The position numbers and the translations under genes were made by a program. The notes below the pieces were generated by a model that worked only from the letters and a program-made list of their open reading frames with translations, did no database searches and was not told where the DNA came from. Source: Muribaculaceae bacterium (GTDB lineage: Bacteria > Bacteroidota > Bacteroidia > Bacteroidales > Muribaculaceae). Taken from it: a stretch of DNA of 35,478 nt. Positions 34,335 to 35,478 of this stretch are shown in pieces. The stretch is taken from NCBI GenBank assembly GCA_017391675.1, contig JAFOXR010000038.1:1-35478 (forward strand). Direction: 5' to 3'. Numbering within the stretch: the first letter of the stretch is position 1; every line of letters begins with the position of its first letter.

Positions 34335-34342
34335 CAAATATA
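34335..34342 (-). promoter_or_regulatory. Candidate -7 box of gdhA
   Basis: On the minus strand TATATTTG matches TAnnTTTG and ends 35 bases before the gdhA ATG. Confidence 0.5.
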
Positions 34343-34390
34343 AACATAAAAAATGTACAAAACTAACATTTTGCACATTTTTTACTATTT

Positions 34391-34410
34391 TTCCTAAAAT
34401 ATTTTAGGAA
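34391..34410. promoter_or_regulatory. Perfect 20-bp palindrome upstream of gdhA
   Basis: TTCCTAAAATATTTTAGGAA is an exact inverted repeat without a loop, about 49 bases upstream of the gdhA -7 box. It could be an operator for a dimeric regulator. As a terminator for the serine hydrolase gene, which stops at 34447, it would be poor: the stem is AT-rich and no T-run follows. Confidence 0.4.
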
Positions 34411-34446
34411 ATCTCGACTTTTGATTTCAAATTGAAAGATTTTACT

Positions 34447-35478
34447 CTATTTATCTAACAACGACTCATAAACCAAACGGAACATATTAGGGCGAACATC
34501 GATTTTGCTGAATGCCTCATTATCGCGAGTAGGATTCACCCTATTGCATAGGAATACAAATGCTATTTCATTTACAGGATCCACCCAGAATACCGTACCC
34601 GTAAAACCTATATGCCCATATGTTTCGGCTGGAGCCTCGTCACAAGTTGGGTTATAGTGCTCAGGATTGTTTGGCACACGGTCAAATCCCATTCCTCGGC
34701 GAGAATTAGCACTGCGCTCGGTAGTAAACTGCTTTGATGTTGCTTCCGACAGATATCGTTCTCCGCCATATACTCCATCATTAAGCCACATCTGGCATAG
34801 TTTGGCCAAGTCATTTGCATTTGAGAAAAGTCCCGCATTTCCTGCCACGCCACCTGCAAAAGCATTGGTTTCATCGTGCACATAGCCCCACACCAATTGT
34901 TTGCGCATTAATGCATCATATTCGGTAGGCGCTATTTGGCAGCGGCTAAACTTATCCATTGGACGATATGTTGTGTGCCATGCACCTAGTGGCGCATAGA
35001 AGTTTCGGTCTACATACTCATCATGACGAGTTTTTGTAGCATGCTGTTCAGCGTCCATCAACAAGCAGAAATTCACGCAACTGTACCGCATCTTTTTGTC
35101 AGGCTTAAGCTGTATAGTATAAGCACGGCTCATCACAGTATCATACGCGGCCTCACAAAGGAACAGGCTGTCTCCTATCTGTATATTATACTTGTCGCTC
35201 TTTATTCGTGATACCAGATCTGCACGCAAGTTATTGTTCTCATCTGTCATTATTTTCAAGATAGGCAATGATGGTATATATCCCGTTTCATGATACAGGA
35301 ACTCACGGATAGTCAAGTTCTCTCTATCAGCTCGACGCATGCCAGGCACATACACGCTCATCTTCTCATCTACATTCATCAAACCTTCATCACATGCCTT
35401 CATTACGCCAGGCAATGTTCCTGCGGCTTTCGATACCGACGCAAGGTCATAAATGGTATTAGTGGTAACAGGTATACC
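34447..35478 (-). CDS. Serine hydrolase, class C beta-lactamase family, N-terminus off window
   Basis: The frame is open to the right edge, so only the last 343 residues are visible. Near the start lies YDLASVSKAAGT with the catalytic S-x-x-K (SVSK). The second motif is MRYSCVNFCLLM, in place of the usual Y-x-N type. The third is YGHIGFTGTVFWVDP in the KTG position. In Bacteroidota this type of domain is often the C-terminal half of a fusion with a GH3-family beta-N-acetylglucosaminidase, and the visible N-terminal text (IPVTTNTIYDLASVSK) fits such a junction. The fusion cannot be proved here. Such proteins are exported and probably act on cell-wall fragments or other amide or ester substrates. 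Confidence 0.85.
   Translation of the reverse strand, partial: GIPVTTNTIYDLASVSKAAGTLPGVMKACDEGLMNVDEKMSVYVPGMRRADRENLTIREFLYHETGYIPSLPILKIMTDENNNLRADLVSRIKSDKYNIQIGDSLFLCEAAYDTVMSRAYTIQLKPDKKMRYSCVNFCLLMDAEQHATKTRHDEYVDRNFYAPLGAWHTTYRPMDKFSRCQIAPTEYDALMRKQLVWGYVHDETNAFAGGVAGNAGLFSNANDLAKLCQMWLNDGVYGGERYLSEATSKQFTTERSANSRRGMGFDRVPNNPEHYNPTCDEAPAETYGHIGFTGTVFWVDPVNEIAFVFLCNRVNPTRDNEAFSKIDVRPNMFRLVYESLLDK

Noticed and set aside
1-35478. Integrated phage, insertion sequence or CRISPR array
   Set aside because: I see no integrase, transposase, phage structural gene, terminal repeats or regularly spaced repeats with spacers in the window.

Overview
The window looks like a chromosomal segment of a Bacteroidota bacterium, most likely order Bacteroidales. 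The signs are low-to-moderate GC, promoters of the TTG-N19/20-TAnnTTTG type, a gldH lipoprotein gene, DUF3244, DUF5723 and DUF4369/TlpA proteins, TonB-dependent barrels and many exported lipoproteins. I cannot assign a genus. There are no tRNA or rRNA genes, insertion sequences or CRISPR arrays. No stretch without a gene exceeds 300 bases; the longest is about 220 bases, around 5420-5643.

Left part (1-5419, minus strand): a three-gene exported set. It encodes a beta-propeller protein ending in an OmpA-like domain, a TPR protein ending in a caspase/metacaspase-like protease with His744 and Cys794 intact, and the N-terminal part of a secreted protein that starts to look like DUF4384 at the window edge. 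A strong 12-bp hairpin lies between the first two genes. Then come housekeeping genes: tilS (minus), divergent pheS (plus) and nth. These are followed by a lipoprotein plus DUF5723 barrel pair, then a TRIC-type channel and an unidentified membrane protein.

Middle (13.6-20.5 kb, minus strand): a long co-directional run with small gaps. It is zapB-like, zapA, a structured leader or small RNA, rny (RNase Y), PSP1/RicT-like, gldH, an M24 aminopeptidase and cca. It links cell division, RNA turnover, tRNA end repair and a gliding/type IX-associated lipoprotein. It starts from a clear promoter at 20478-20508 and ends at a bidirectional terminator at 13651-13684. Next come rsgA (minus, nearly leaderless), a small winged-helix protein, purT and a TlpA-like lipoprotein.

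The accessory region is 24.6-32.9 kb, all minus strand. It is a ribosomally made, post-translationally modified peptide (RiPP) locus. In transcription order it holds: a membrane-anchored TPR/helix-turn-helix regulator; four 11-bp direct repeats ahead of the next gene; a secreted DUF3244 protein; a 73-residue precursor with a double-glycine leader and a repeated CTNxxxGCG core; a terminator-like hairpin just after the precursor; a radical SAM/SPASM maturase; an internal promoter; a TonB-dependent-receptor-like outer membrane barrel; and a C39 peptidase-containing ABC exporter. The parts suggest this path: the maturase modifies the Cys-rich core, the exporter cleaves after Gly-Gly and moves the product across the inner membrane, and the barrel handles the outer membrane step. 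No HlyD-type adaptor or TolC-type channel is present. This is the best candidate for an undescribed system here.

The right end carries gdhA (NADP-type glutamate dehydrogenase) and the C-terminal part of a serine hydrolase of the class C beta-lactamase family that runs off the window.
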